Below, piece by piece: positions 32,422-40,590 of a DNA stretch of 51,082 nucleotides; within the stretch, counting starts at the first letter, position 1, and each line of letters starts with the position of its first letter. The stretch lies in the NCBI RefSeq assembly GCF_009601505.1, contig NZ_WITC01000044.1:1-51082 (forward strand), written 5' to 3'. The translations under genes were made by a program, and so were the position numbers. Under the pieces are notes generated by a model. That model was not told the origin of the DNA, ran no database searches, and was given only the letters and a program-made list of their open reading frames with translations. The stretch comes from Sinorhizobium terangae. Its GTDB lineage: Bacteria; Pseudomonadota; Alphaproteobacteria; Rhizobiales; Rhizobiaceae.

Positions 32422-33174
32422 TTACTGAGCCTGTGATCGGGCAAGCCAGTCCTCGAAGCGGGTCGCGCCGAGGCGCGGGTTCTCGCCGGGAGTGAGCGAC
32501 TGGTCATCGAGAACGGCGCCGAAGTAGCGTGCGTGGACGTCCGGCACGACCTTGCGCGTGTCCTTCGTTGCCTTGAGAAAGCGCCTAATCACTTCGTCGA
32601 GAGGGATCGCCTCCGGACCGGCGACTTCGACGGTCCCGTTGACCGGGGCTGCGAGCGTGACGTCGGCGAGCGCCGCCACTACGTCATCCGACGCGATCGG
32701 CTGGAACAGCGCCGGCGACACGCGGATCTCGTCTCCGACGGTGGCCGACTGGGCAATGCCGCCGACAAACTCGAAGAACTGCGTGGCGCGCAGGATGGTG
32801 TAGGGAATGCCGGAGCCCTTGATGAGGTTTTCCTGTGCGACCTTCGCCCGGAAATAGCCGTTCTCCGGAAGCCGCTCGGTACCGACTATCGAGAGAGCAA
32901 CATGGTGGCGCACGCCGGCGGCAGCTTCCGCGGCCAGCAGGTTGCGGCCCGACGTCTGGAAGAACTCGAGCACCGCCTTGTCTTCCCATACCGGAGCGTT
33001 CGCCACATCGACGACGATGTCGGCGCCGTCGAGCGCTTCCGCCAGCCCCTCGCGGGTGATGGTGTTGACGCCCGTGTTAGGGGAGGCGGCGAGCGCATCG
33101 TGGCCGCGCTCCTTGAGGGTCTTCACAAGCTTCGATCCGATGAGGCCGGTGCCCCCGATGACGACGATCTTCAT
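32422..33174 (-). CDS. NmrA/SDR-like NAD(P)-binding protein
   Basis: 250 residues of the atypical extended SDR type. The dinucleotide motif GGTGLIGSKLV lies at 8-18. Motifs typical of NmrA-like or YtfG-like quinone/NAD-sensing proteins follow (VVDVANAPVWED, HHVALSIVGTERLPENGYFR, YTILRATQFFEF). The SDR catalytic Tyr-x3-Lys is replaced by YFRAKVAQE (Tyr-x3-Lys is still read as Y-F-R-A-K), so catalysis is possible. Divergently transcribed from the second winged-helix/TPR regulator. Likely cotranscribed with the cupin downstream. Confidence 0.85.
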   Translation of the reverse strand: MKIVVIGGTGLIGSKLVKTLKERGHDALAASPNTGVNTITREGLAEALDGADIVVDVANAPVWEDKAVLEFFQTSGRNLLAAEAAAGVRHHVALSIVGTERLPENGYFRAKVAQENLIKGSGIPYTILRATQFFEFVGGIAQSATVGDEIRVSPALFQPIASDDVVAALADVTLAAPVNGTVEVAGPEAIPLDEVIRRFLKATKDTRKVVPDVHARYFGAVLDDQSLTPGENPRLGATRFEDWLARSQAQ

Positions 33175-33251
33175 GGCTTCTCTCCTTTTCTCCCGACCGC
33201 AACCATTGCCGTCGATCTGGGTGGAGAGTGCCCCGGCGCTCGAGGGAAGTC

Positions 33252-33288
33252 CTTGCGGCGAGCTTGAAATGAGCTTGAGGGAAGCTTG
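33252..33288 (+). promoter_or_regulatory. Four CTTG motifs phased at 11 bases
   Basis: CTTG begins at 33252, 33263, 33274 and 33285, exactly one helical turn apart. The last three extend to AGCTTG. OmpR-type winged helices, the DNA-binding type of the adjacent regulator, are known to bind tandem direct repeats at this spacing (PhoB is the classic case). It lies in the divergent spacer between the NmrA-like gene and the regulator. Confidence 0.6.
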
Positions 33289-33345
33289 GTTATTCGTCCA
33301 AGGGTGCTATCAAGGGGGCGGAATCATTCGCCAAGGGATACCGAC

Positions 33346-34944
33346 GTGCCGTTCGTTTTTGGAGACTACGTGCTCGATCCGGAGCGCCGGGAGCTTACGC
33401 TGCGTGCGGAAGTCGTGGCCGTCGGGCCGCAGGTCTTCGACCTGTTGCTGCACCTCGTCAGAAATCGCGACCGCGTCGTCAGCAAGGACGACCTGCTACA
33501 GGCGGTGTGGGGCGGCCGGATCGTATCGGAATCGACCATCACCAGCCACATCAATGCAGTTCGCAAGGCCATCGGCGACAGCGGCGAGGAGCAGCGCCTC
33601 ATCCGCACCGTCGCCCGCAAGGGCTTCCGCTTCGTCGGCGAGATCAGCATCGACGAGATTGGGGAGCTAGGGCAGCGCGACGGGCGGGGCGTCTTAGAAC
33701 AGGGCTCCGGCGTGCAGAAGGAGCCGCCCGCGCCGACACTCGTCCTTCCGGATAAACCCTCCATCACCGTCCTGCCGTTCGTCAATCTCAGCGGCGATCC
33801 GGAGCAGGAATATTTCGCCGACGGCGTGGTGGAGGACATCATCGCGGCTCTTTCGCGGATGCGCTGGCTGTTCGTCATCGCGCGCAATTCGAGCTTCACC
33901 TACAAGGGGCGGGCGGTCGACGTGAAGGAAGTCGGCCGCGAGCTTGGCGTGCGCTACGTGCTCGAGGGCAGCCTGCGCAAGTCCGGCAACAAGGTGCGCA
34001 TCACCGGTCAGCTCATCGACACGACCACCGGCGCGCACCTATGGGCGGAGCGCTTCGAAGGCACGCTCGACGACATCTTCGAGCTGCAGGACCAGATAGC
34101 CGAAAGCGTCGTCGGCGCGATCGCGCCGCAGCTCGAACGGGCGGAGATCGAGCGCGCCAAGCGCAAGCCGACGGACAGCCTCGACGCCTACGACTATTAC
34201 CTGCGCGGCACGGCGAAGGTGCACAACGGGACCCGTGAGGCAATCGAGGTGGCGCTATCCTTGTTCTACATGGCGACTGAGCTCGACCCGGAATTTGCGT
34301 CGGCCTATGGCATGGCGGCCTGGTGCCATTTCTGGCGCAAGGTCAATGGCTGGATGTCCGATCGCGCCGGCGAGATCGCGGAGGGTGCGCGGCTGGCGCG
34401 CCTTGCGGTTGAGCTCGGCCGGGACGATGCGGCGGCGCTGACGCGGGGAGGACATGCGCTCGCCCATCTCACCGGCGACCTCGACGGCGGCATCGCGCTC
34501 CTCGACAGGGCGAAGTTTCTCAATCCGAATCTCGCCCCGGCCTGGTTCCTCGGCGGCACGCTGCGGGCTCTCCGTGGTGAAACAGACGCCGCTATCGAGC
34601 ACCTGGCGCATGCCGTACGGCTCAGTCCGCTGGATCCGGAAATGTTCCGGATGCAGGTCGGGATGGCCCTGGCGAATTTCTTCGCGGGGCGCTTCGATTC
34701 CGCCTCGGCCTGGGCGGAGAAGGCGCTGGGGAACCTGCCGAGCTTGCTCCCCGCGGCCGTCGTGGTGGCGGCAAGCCACGCGCTTTCCGGGCGCCCGGAG
34801 GAGGCACGGCAGGCGATGCAGCGGCTGCGCGCGCTCGACCCGTCCCTCAGCGTCTCCAACCTCGGGGACTGGATGCCGATCCATCGCCCGGAGGATCTTG
34901 CGCGGCTCGCCGAGGGCCTGAGATTAGCCGGCGTGCCCGAGTGA
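33346..34944 (+). CDS. Winged-helix regulator with TolB-like and TPR domains
   Basis: 532 residues of the same build as the regulator at 29287. OmpR-type winged helix (about 1-100: FVFGDYVLDPERRELTLRA, SKDDLLQAVWGGRIVSES, TITSHINAVRKAIGD, RKGFRFVGE), TolB-like segment (PSITVLPFVNLSGDPEQEYF, DGVVEDIIAALSRM), then TPR-type helical repeats. GTG 33346 is chosen because AAGGGA precedes it by eight bases and the domain starts at once; TTG 33286 is in frame but would run through the CTTG array. Likely autoregulates and controls the divergent NmrA-cupin pair through the phased motifs. Confidence 0.85.
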   Translation: MPFVFGDYVLDPERRELTLRAEVVAVGPQVFDLLLHLVRNRDRVVSKDDLLQAVWGGRIVSESTITSHINAVRKAIGDSGEEQRLIRTVARKGFRFVGEISIDEIGELGQRDGRGVLEQGSGVQKEPPAPTLVLPDKPSITVLPFVNLSGDPEQEYFADGVVEDIIAALSRMRWLFVIARNSSFTYKGRAVDVKEVGRELGVRYVLEGSLRKSGNKVRITGQLIDTTTGAHLWAERFEGTLDDIFELQDQIAESVVGAIAPQLERAEIERAKRKPTDSLDAYDYYLRGTAKVHNGTREAIEVALSLFYMATELDPEFASAYGMAAWCHFWRKVNGWMSDRAGEIAEGARLARLAVELGRDDAAALTRGGHALAHLTGDLDGGIALLDRAKFLNPNLAPAWFLGGTLRALRGETDAAIEHLAHAVRLSPLDPEMFRMQVGMALANFFAGRFDSASAWAEKALGNLPSLLPAAVVVAASHALSGRPEEARQAMQRLRALDPSLSVSNLGDWMPIHRPEDLARLAEGLRLAGVPE

Positions 34945-35243
34945 CGGCGGCACATCGCATGAGCGTGAATTGCGCTCAGGCGAGCCACGCGCGTGGCCGC
35001 GGCGACGTGATCGCGTTCTCTGATGCCGCTCAGGAAAATACCGGCATCCGCAATTACGCGGGTTTTTCTCGCAGCCTCGATCGACACGGCCTCCGGCGTA
35101 TACGTCGCCTTCAATCGCTCCGACACCCGCGGGCTGCTAATCGAAGGTGTTTCGCTTGCGGCGCTCACGTCTCCCGACGTGATGTTCGGGCATCGTCAGC
35201 TGATTGCGAAAAACGCAGGTGCGACGTTCGCGGGATCCTGTAT
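34945..35243. other. Intergenic region without a convincing gene
   Basis: Between the regulator and the RIME-like repeat. An open minus-strand frame starting at a GTG near 35168 encodes VSERLKATYTPEAVSIEAAR and looks protein-like for about 60 codons, but it has a poor ribosome-binding site and runs on antisense through the regulator gene. It could be a gene fossil. Confidence 0.4.
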
Positions 35244-35340
35244 CTACAGCGCCGCGCGTCCTGTCAGACGCGCGGAAGACACCATCGCACTTTGGATTGC
35301 TTGCAGTTTTTAACCTTGAATCGGCTAGGATTTAAGGAAA
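35244..35340 (-). repeat. RIME-like repeat, reverse copy
   Basis: Plus strand reads CTACAGCGCCGCGCGTCCTG, then GACGCGCGGAAGACACCATC, CACTTTGGATTGC and ends GGCTAGGATTTAAGGAAA. Its outer end is 15 bases before the YkvA start codon. Confidence 0.85.
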
Positions 35341-35355
35341 TAGGCGGGAGCGAAC

Positions 35356-35742
35356 ATGCAGTGGCTGGACCGGGCAAAGAAATGGGCGAAGGGCATCAAG
35401 CGGGATGTCGTCGTTCTGTGGTTGGCGGCGCGTGACCGGCGCGTTCCCTGGTATGCGAAGCTCGCCGCCGGCGCGGTCGCGGCCTATGCCCTGTCGCCGA
35501 TCGACCTGATCCCCGACTTCGTTCCGGTCCTCGGATATCTCGATGACCTCGTCATCGTCCCAATCGGCATCGTCGCCGCGCTCAAGCTGATTCCAACCGA
35601 TGTTCTCACGGACTTGCGCATCGAAGCAACGAAGCGCACCGAGCGTCCCGTCAGTCGAGGCGGGCTGGTTGCGATCATCGCGATATGGCTGCTGCTCGCG
35701 GCCCTCATCGTCTGGATGGTGATCGGCGCGGCCGTTCGCTGA
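35356..35742 (+). CDS. YkvA/DUF1232 family membrane protein
   Basis: 128 residues. The DUF1232 core is clear (PWYAKLAAGAVAAYALSPID, LIPDFVPVLGYLDDLVIVPI), with the conserved SPIDLIPDFVPVLGYLDD motif intact, followed by a C-terminal membrane helix (GLVAIIAIWLLLAALIVWMV). The basic N-terminus (RAKKWAKGIKRD) should face the cytoplasm. The family is widespread and its function is not established. ATG 35356 is preceded by GGCGGGAGC and by a reverse RIME-like repeat. Convergent with the hydrolase-OsmC gene. Confidence 0.9.
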   Translation: MQWLDRAKKWAKGIKRDVVVLWLAARDRRVPWYAKLAAGAVAAYALSPIDLIPDFVPVLGYLDDLVIVPIGIVAALKLIPTDVLTDLRIEATKRTERPVSRGGLVAIIAIWLLLAALIVWMVIGAAVR

Positions 35743-35800
35743 GGCAAGGCTGTACCTATCGTCCCTCGCCTGCAGCGTCGCTGCGTCCTTTCAAGCGCGC

Positions 35801-37030
35801 CTATGATTTCACGACGGTTTTTATCTTCGCCTCGGCCTCGAGCGTCCGATGAACCGGGCATTTGCCGGCAATTTCGACGATCTTGCCGCGAAGCTCTTCC
35901 GAGACTTCGCCGTCGATGGAAATGACGCGCTCGAAATGGTCGATCCTGGCGCTGCCGCTGCGCTCCGACTCGGTGCATTCCTCGCAGTCCTTCGCGTGGA
36001 TCTTGGCATGCGAGACGTCGACGCCGATGCGGCCGAGCGCAAACCCCTTGTGCTCGGCATAGAGGCGCAGCGTCATCGACGTGCAGGCGCCAAGCGCGAT
36101 CGACAGAAAATCATAGGGCGAAGGGCCGGAATCGAGCCCACCCACGGTTTCGGGTTCGTCGGCGAAAAGCCTATGGCCGCCGGCCTGGACCGCGTTCTGA
36201 AACTTGCCTTCGCCCGTTTCCATCACGCGGACATGTTCGATCGGTTGCGTGCCCTGTGGCGTGTCGGCGACGAGATAGCGCGTCAGCCATCCCGAGATGA
36301 TCCGACCGGCGAAGGCGGCGTCTTCAGGGTCGGTGAGCAGGTGATCGGCCTTGTCCAGCGAAACGAAACTCTTGGGATGCTTCGCCGCGAGGAAGATTTC
36401 GGTGGCGTTCTCGATCCCAACCGTCTGGTCCAGCGGTGCGTGAAGGATGAGGAGCGGCTTTTTCAGGCTCGAAACAGCGGCCTTGATGCGTTGCTCACGC
36501 GCGTCCTCGACAAATTGCTTTCTTATGAGGAACGTGCGCCCGGCGAGATTGACGTCGGCCGAGCCGCTCTTCTCGATCTCCTCGAGGCTTGCACCGAAGT
36601 TCTTCAATACGTGGCCGACATCGGCCGGCGCCCCGATGGTGGCGACGGCGCGCACTTCAGGAATGTCTCTGGCGACGGCGAGAACAGCTGCGCCCCCGAG
36701 CGAGTGGCCGATGAGCAACGACGGTGCCGCATAGTGTTGACGGAGATAGTCGGCGGCCGAAAGCAGGTCTGCGACATTGGAGGAGAAATTCGTCGAGGCG
36801 AATTCGCCCCCGCTCGATCCGAGACCCGTAAAATCGAAGCGAAGGACACCGACGCCTTCGCGCGCAAGCTCGGCCGCGACGCGGCGTGCTGCCACGAAAT
36901 CCTTGGAGCAGGTGAAGCAATGGGCAAAGATTGCGTAGGCGCGCAATGGCCCGTTGGGCAGATCGAGGCGGGCGGCAAGGATTGCGCCAGAATGACCGGG
37001 AAATTGGAGCCGTTGCGTATTGAAGGCCAT
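35801..37030 (-). CDS. Alpha/beta hydrolase fused to an OsmC-like peroxidase domain
   Basis: 409 residues. Residues 1-255 form an alpha/beta hydrolase with nucleophile Ser110 in GHSLGG, acidic residue in HAPLDQTV and His230 in DKADHLL. Residues 265-409 form an OsmC domain with its two redox cysteines (Cys316 in GACTSMTLR and Cys391 in KCPVHRTL). OsmC proteins reduce organic hydroperoxides, so the fusion could cleave an ester-linked peroxide and detoxify the product; this coupling is inferred. ATG 37030 is chosen over 37063 because the latter's extra residues are arbitrary. The msrB-msrA genes lie upstream on the same strand, which fits an oxidative-stress setting. Confidence 0.9.
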   Translation of the reverse strand: MAFNTQRLQFPGHSGAILAARLDLPNGPLRAYAIFAHCFTCSKDFVAARRVAAELAREGVGVLRFDFTGLGSSGGEFASTNFSSNVADLLSAADYLRQHYAAPSLLIGHSLGGAAVLAVARDIPEVRAVATIGAPADVGHVLKNFGASLEEIEKSGSADVNLAGRTFLIRKQFVEDAREQRIKAAVSSLKKPLLILHAPLDQTVGIENATEIFLAAKHPKSFVSLDKADHLLTDPEDAAFAGRIISGWLTRYLVADTPQGTQPIEHVRVMETGEGKFQNAVQAGGHRLFADEPETVGGLDSGPSPYDFLSIALGACTSMTLRLYAEHKGFALGRIGVDVSHAKIHAKDCEECTESERSGSARIDHFERVISIDGEVSEELRGKIVEIAGKCPVHRTLEAEAKIKTVVKS

Positions 37031-37278
37031 GATGCGCTCCTTTGCTCTAAAGGAAATGCTCATTCTACATCTGCAGCGGCGACCGGGTACTTACACCTTT
37101 GCGCGTCTTTTCAGGCCCTACAGGCCACGAAAGCCTGCTGCTGGCTTGTCGGTTGCTGTGCGGCAAGGCTTCTTCTCCCTTCTTCATGCTGCGTGCAACG
37201 TGCCCGGCGTATCCGCCGGGCGCTTCAGAGTTCGCTCGAACGCAACAGTAGTCTCCGCGGCCGGAGACCGGCGGGCGG

Positions 37279-37785
37279 TTATTCGGCCGCCGACCGCCGG
37301 GGCAATACCCAGTTGGGGCGCGGGAAGTGGCAGGTATAGCCGTTGGGGAAGCGCTCCAGGTAGTCCTGGTGCTCCGGCTCCGCCTCCCAGAAGTCACCCA
37401 CAGGCTCGACTTCGGTCACCACCTTGCCCGGCCACAGGCCCGAGGCTTCGACGTCTGCGATGGTGTCCTCGGCTATCCGCTTCTGCTCTTCATCGACGTA
37501 GTAGATCGCCGACCGGTAGGAGAGGCCGATGTCGTTGCCCTGTCGGTTCTTCGTGGTTGGATCGTGGATCTGGAAGAAAAACTCCAGGATCCGCCTGTAG
37601 CTGATCTTCTCGGGATCGAAGACGATCTCGATGCCCTCGGCGTGGCTGCCATGATTGCGGTAAGTCGCGTTCGGCACGTCGCCGCCGGTGTAGCCCACGC
37701 GGGTCGCGACGACGCCGGGGAGCTTGCGGATCAAGTCCTGCATCCCCCAGAAGCACCCACCGGCCAAAACAGCTCTCTCGGTCAT
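37279..37785 (-). CDS. msrA: Peptide methionine-S-sulfoxide reductase MsrA
   Basis: 168 residues. Reduces the S-diastereomer of methionine sulfoxide in proteins. The catalytic Cys11 is in [10 protein letters not shown], with the family's [15 protein letters not shown] (substrate-pocket) and [15 protein letters not shown] motifs. C-terminal cysteine in [11 protein letters not shown] is a candidate resolving residue. Start ATG 37785 follows the msrB stop by zero bases on the minus strand, so the two are cotranscribed and probably translationally coupled. No signal peptide, so cytosolic. A partial RIME-like fragment lies in the 248-base spacer downstream. Confidence 0.95.
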   Translation of the reverse strand: MTERAVLAGGCFWGMQDLIRKLPGVVATRVGYTGGDVPNATYRNHGSHAEGIEIVFDPEKISYRRILEFFFQIHDPTTKNRQGNDIGLSYRSAIYYVDEEQKRIAEDTIADVEASGLWPGKVVTEVEPVGDFWEAEPEHQDYLERFPNGYTCHFPRPNWVLPRRSAAE

Positions 37786-38229
37786 TCAGATATCCTCTAC
37801 CTGGTTGATATACTCGCCGTAGCCCTCGGCCTCCATTTCCTCACGCGGAATGAAGCGCAGCGAGGCGGAATTGATGCAGTAACGCAATCCGCCCCGATCC
37901 TTCGGGCCGTCGGGAAACACATGGCCGAGGTGGCTATCGCCATGCTTCGAGCGCACCTCGGTACGGATCATACCATAGGAGTCGTCCCTGAGTTCCTTGA
38001 CGTTTGCCGGCGCGATCGGCTTGGTGAAGCTCGGCCAGCCGCAGCCGGAATCGAACTTGTCGGCCGAGGCGAACAGCGGCTCGCCGGAAACGATGTCGAC
38101 ATAGATGCCTGGCCTCTTGTTGTCATTATATTCGCCTGTGAAGGGGCGCTCGGTGCCGTTCTGCTGGGTCACCCGAAACTGCTCGGGTGTCAGCTTGCTG
38201 ACCGCTTCGTCGGTCTTCTTATAGGTCAT
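37786..38229 (-). CDS. msrB: Peptide methionine-R-sulfoxide reductase MsrB
   Basis: 147 residues. Reduces the R-diastereomer, complementing MsrA. Motifs: [10 protein letters not shown] (Cys63), [12 protein letters not shown] and the catalytic Cys118 in [12 protein letters not shown]. The two CxxC zinc pairs of many MsrB proteins are absent (here [13 protein letters not shown] and RSKHGDSH), so this is the zinc-free type. Start ATG 38229 with an amidase gene 45 bases upstream on the same strand. First gene of the msrBA pair. Confidence 0.95.
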   Translation of the reverse strand: MTYKKTDEAVSKLTPEQFRVTQQNGTERPFTGEYNDNKRPGIYVDIVSGEPLFASADKFDSGCGWPSFTKPIAPANVKELRDDSYGMIRTEVRSKHGDSHLGHVFPDGPKDRGGLRYCINSASLRFIPREEMEAEGYGEYINQVEDI

Positions 38230-38274
38230 TGCCTGTCTCCGTTGTTTAGATCTTGATCGAGCAGCGCCGATCGT

Positions 38275-39738
38275 TCAGCTAGGTGATGGCAGCGTCCCGA
38301 CGGCCGCTTCCACACGACGTGCGAGTTCGAGGAGGCTGCTGTCACGCCCGTGCGCACCGTCAATCTCGAGCCCTAGCGGAAGCCCGTTTTTAGACAGGCC
38401 CGTAGGAATGCTGATACCTGGCAAGCCGGCCAAGCTCGCGGCGATGGTGTTCTTTGCCAGAACCAAATCGCTGACCTCCTGATCTGCGATTGAGAACTTC
38501 GACTGCTGCTCGATCAATGGTGCCGTGCAGGGTGTCGTTGGAAAGAGAAGTGCGACAGCCCCGCTGCGGGCAAAGGCTTCGCTGAATCGACGTTGGATTT
38601 CCGGACGATCGAGTGTCAGTGCTGCCTCATATGTCTCGCGAGAAATATATCCAGGTCCGTTCGGTAAAACGACGTGCCCCCAAGCTTCTCTTAGGCCAGG
38701 TTTCAAGCCGTTATAGATTGCGTCGAACGAAGTAGGAATTCCGTTGTAATGAAGAAATCCCGAGATCGCATCCATCGTCTCATGGAAAAAGATGTTCCAC
38801 GTTGCCCTTTCGGTGATCGAGGAGAAGTCTTCTCCGAGGTCTATTGCGACAATCTCGGCACCAGCCTTGCGTAGCCGCCGAACTGTGTCTTTGAAATGCG
38901 CCTCGATGTCGGGCTCGACCAGATCAAGATGCTGCCGAGGCGCATAGGCTAACCTGACACCCTTCAGGTCAGATCGATCGGAGCGTGCGGTCCGTTCAGC
39001 CTTCGTGACGATTTGATCAATCAGGGCGCAGTCTTCGACATTGCGCGCAAGCACGCCTGTTGTGTCGAGGGTATGAGAGATCGGCGCGACCCCGTTGCCT
39101 GGCCACCGTCCCGTCGTCGGCTTGAAGCCAACCACGCCACACAGCGACGCAGGCACCCGGATCGAACCTACCGTATCGCCCCCGAGGGCCGCGGGTACGA
39201 TGCGAGCCGCGACGGACGCGCCCGCCCCACTCGAGGAGCCCCCGGAGACATGATTGCGGCTATGAGGGTTTTTCACCTGACCATAGGTGCTGTTGTTGCC
39301 GGTCAAGCCATAGGACATCTCGACAAGGTTATTTTTGCCAAAGACAACGCCGCCAGCATTCTTGATCGCGGCAACGACCTCCGCGTCCTTCTCCGGCACG
39401 AAACCTTCGAGATTCCGCACACCAAGCGTCGTTCGCAATCCTTTAGTCAGATAGCTGTCCTTGACCGCTAACGGAACGCCGAGAAGGGGAGCAGTGGAAC
39501 CAGCGGCGCGTGCCTTGTCCGCATTTCTGGCCGCCGCCAGCGCAGCTGCTTCATCTATCGTGATGAACGCATTCAGATCGGAGTGCGTCCGGGCGCGCTG
39601 GAGGAGAGCGGCCGTGTATGACTCCGAGGAGATGTCGCCATTACGAATGGCGGCTGCCGCTGCGACGATGCCAAGCCCGGTGAGCCCTTCCGCTTCCGGC
39701 TCCGAGGCTGTTTTAATGAATGCTTCGTTCTCGTGCAT
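38275..39738 (-). CDS. Amidase-signature family hydrolase
   Basis: 487 residues, about the usual length. Hydrolyses an amide through the Ser-cisSer-Lys triad: Lys93 in GVPLAVKDSY, cis-Ser in VSGGSSSGAGAS (about 168-169) and nucleophile Ser192 in GGDTVGSIRVPA. The usual signature is GGDTGGSIR; here Val190 replaces a Gly next to the nucleophile, which may change the oxyanion pocket. The best overall resemblance is to indoleacetamide hydrolase-type and related plant-associated amidases, but the substrate cannot be read from sequence. No signal peptide. ATG 39738 fits the N-terminus. Lies between msrB and a DUF6130-type exported protein on the same strand. Confidence 0.88.
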   Translation of the reverse strand: MHENEAFIKTASEPEAEGLTGLGIVAAAAAIRNGDISSESYTAALLQRARTHSDLNAFITIDEAAALAAARNADKARAAGSTAPLLGVPLAVKDSYLTKGLRTTLGVRNLEGFVPEKDAEVVAAIKNAGGVVFGKNNLVEMSYGLTGNNSTYGQVKNPHSRNHVSGGSSSGAGASVAARIVPAALGGDTVGSIRVPASLCGVVGFKPTTGRWPGNGVAPISHTLDTTGVLARNVEDCALIDQIVTKAERTARSDRSDLKGVRLAYAPRQHLDLVEPDIEAHFKDTVRRLRKAGAEIVAIDLGEDFSSITERATWNIFFHETMDAISGFLHYNGIPTSFDAIYNGLKPGLREAWGHVVLPNGPGYISRETYEAALTLDRPEIQRRFSEAFARSGAVALLFPTTPCTAPLIEQQSKFSIADQEVSDLVLAKNTIAASLAGLPGISIPTGLSKNGLPLGLEIDGAHGRDSSLLELARRVEAAVGTLPSPS

Positions 39739-39793
39739 GATAACCTCACTTTAGCCCAGGACGACCAACATGCCATCGGCCGTCACGTTCAGG

Positions 39794-39818
39794 GCCGCGC
39801 AGTTGTCAACTGCGCGGC
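39794..39818 (-). terminator. Palindromic hairpin after the exported-protein gene
   Basis: GCCGCGCAGTTG (39794-39805), one base, CAACTGCGCGGC (39807-39818): 12 perfect pairs. It lies 20 bases past the stop of the minus-strand gene ending at 39839. There is no T-tract, so an operator role for the amidase gene is also possible. Confidence 0.5.
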
Positions 39819-39838
39819 AGCGCATCGGAGAGCGATCC

Positions 39839-40303
39839 TCAGTGCGTGTGAGGAGCCGCCGTGTCAGGGACGGTGAACGTGTGCGTCACCTCCTGCCCGG
39901 GGATCACGTTGTGATTGGCGTCGACCAACCGGATATTCACCTTGTGCGGGCCGGGTGGGAAATTGGCTATATCGACGGTGTTGTTGTCACTCGCGTCCGC
40001 CCACCACCACGGCAGGTCATCGACGATAACGTGGAGATGTCCGATGCGTGGAGACACGTCGACGGCGCCCGCCCCAAACACCGGCACGATGCGTAGGTTC
40101 TCCACCCGGTACTGGGCCCAGTAGACACCCTGGGCAATCCCTTCAGGAAGCGGGGGGTCTACGATCAGCTTAGGCGCGGGCTCGTTCTCGACGGCAACAT
40201 AGGGCGAGGGGCCGCGGATCTCCCGCGCGCTCTGGGCGAAGGCGCCGGTTGCGAGCACAGTAGCGGCAGTGGCGGCGGCAAGCGTCTTGATGAGCAGGAT
40301 CAT
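39839..40303 (-). CDS. DUF6130-like exported protein
   Basis: 154 residues with a signal peptide (LIKTLAAATAATVLATGAFA, cleavage near residue 23). The mature part has beta-sandwich character: IGHLHVIVDDLPWWWADASD, then VDIANFPPGPHKVNIRLVDA and a His-rich C-terminus (APHTH). The HLHVIVDD...HKV pattern fits DUF6130 proteins, whose function is unknown; the histidines suggest metal binding in the periplasm. Start ATG 40303 has an upstream AGGAACGACTG site. The 287-base spacer upstream contains no gene I can support. Confidence 0.75.
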   Translation of the reverse strand: MILLIKTLAAATAATVLATGAFAQSAREIRGPSPYVAVENEPAPKLIVDPPLPEGIAQGVYWAQYRVENLRIVPVFGAGAVDVSPRIGHLHVIVDDLPWWWADASDNNTVDIANFPPGPHKVNIRLVDANHNVIPGQEVTHTFTVPDTAAPHTH

Positions 40304-40590
40304 TTCAGTCGTTCCTTTGGTTTAGAGACCCGTTTCCTTCTGCCGGATATAAACATGAGCCCGGCAGGCGAAGGACCGAATAGTCACGTCTCGGGAAGCT
40401 CTCTTTTACGTTGTGAGCGAACGATCCCATGTCACGCCTCGGTCTCACGGCTCGCGGGTCGGTCCGAACCGTTGGGCGAAAACTGACGCATGCTCGTATC
40501 TTGAATGTGTTCGGATGCTCGCAAACTGTATCGCTATGTAGGAGCAAGGGCGATCCAACACCACCAACGCCTTCCAGGAATGGCAAAGTC

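Noticed and set aside
34305..35168. Minus-strand frame starting VSERLKATYTPEA
   Set aside because: Its first 60 codons look protein-like, but it runs antisense through the regulator and lacks a good start; kept only as a possible fossil.
35849..37339. A 496-codon open frame on the plus strand
   Set aside because: Antisense to the hydrolase-OsmC gene; no ribosome-binding site or domain.
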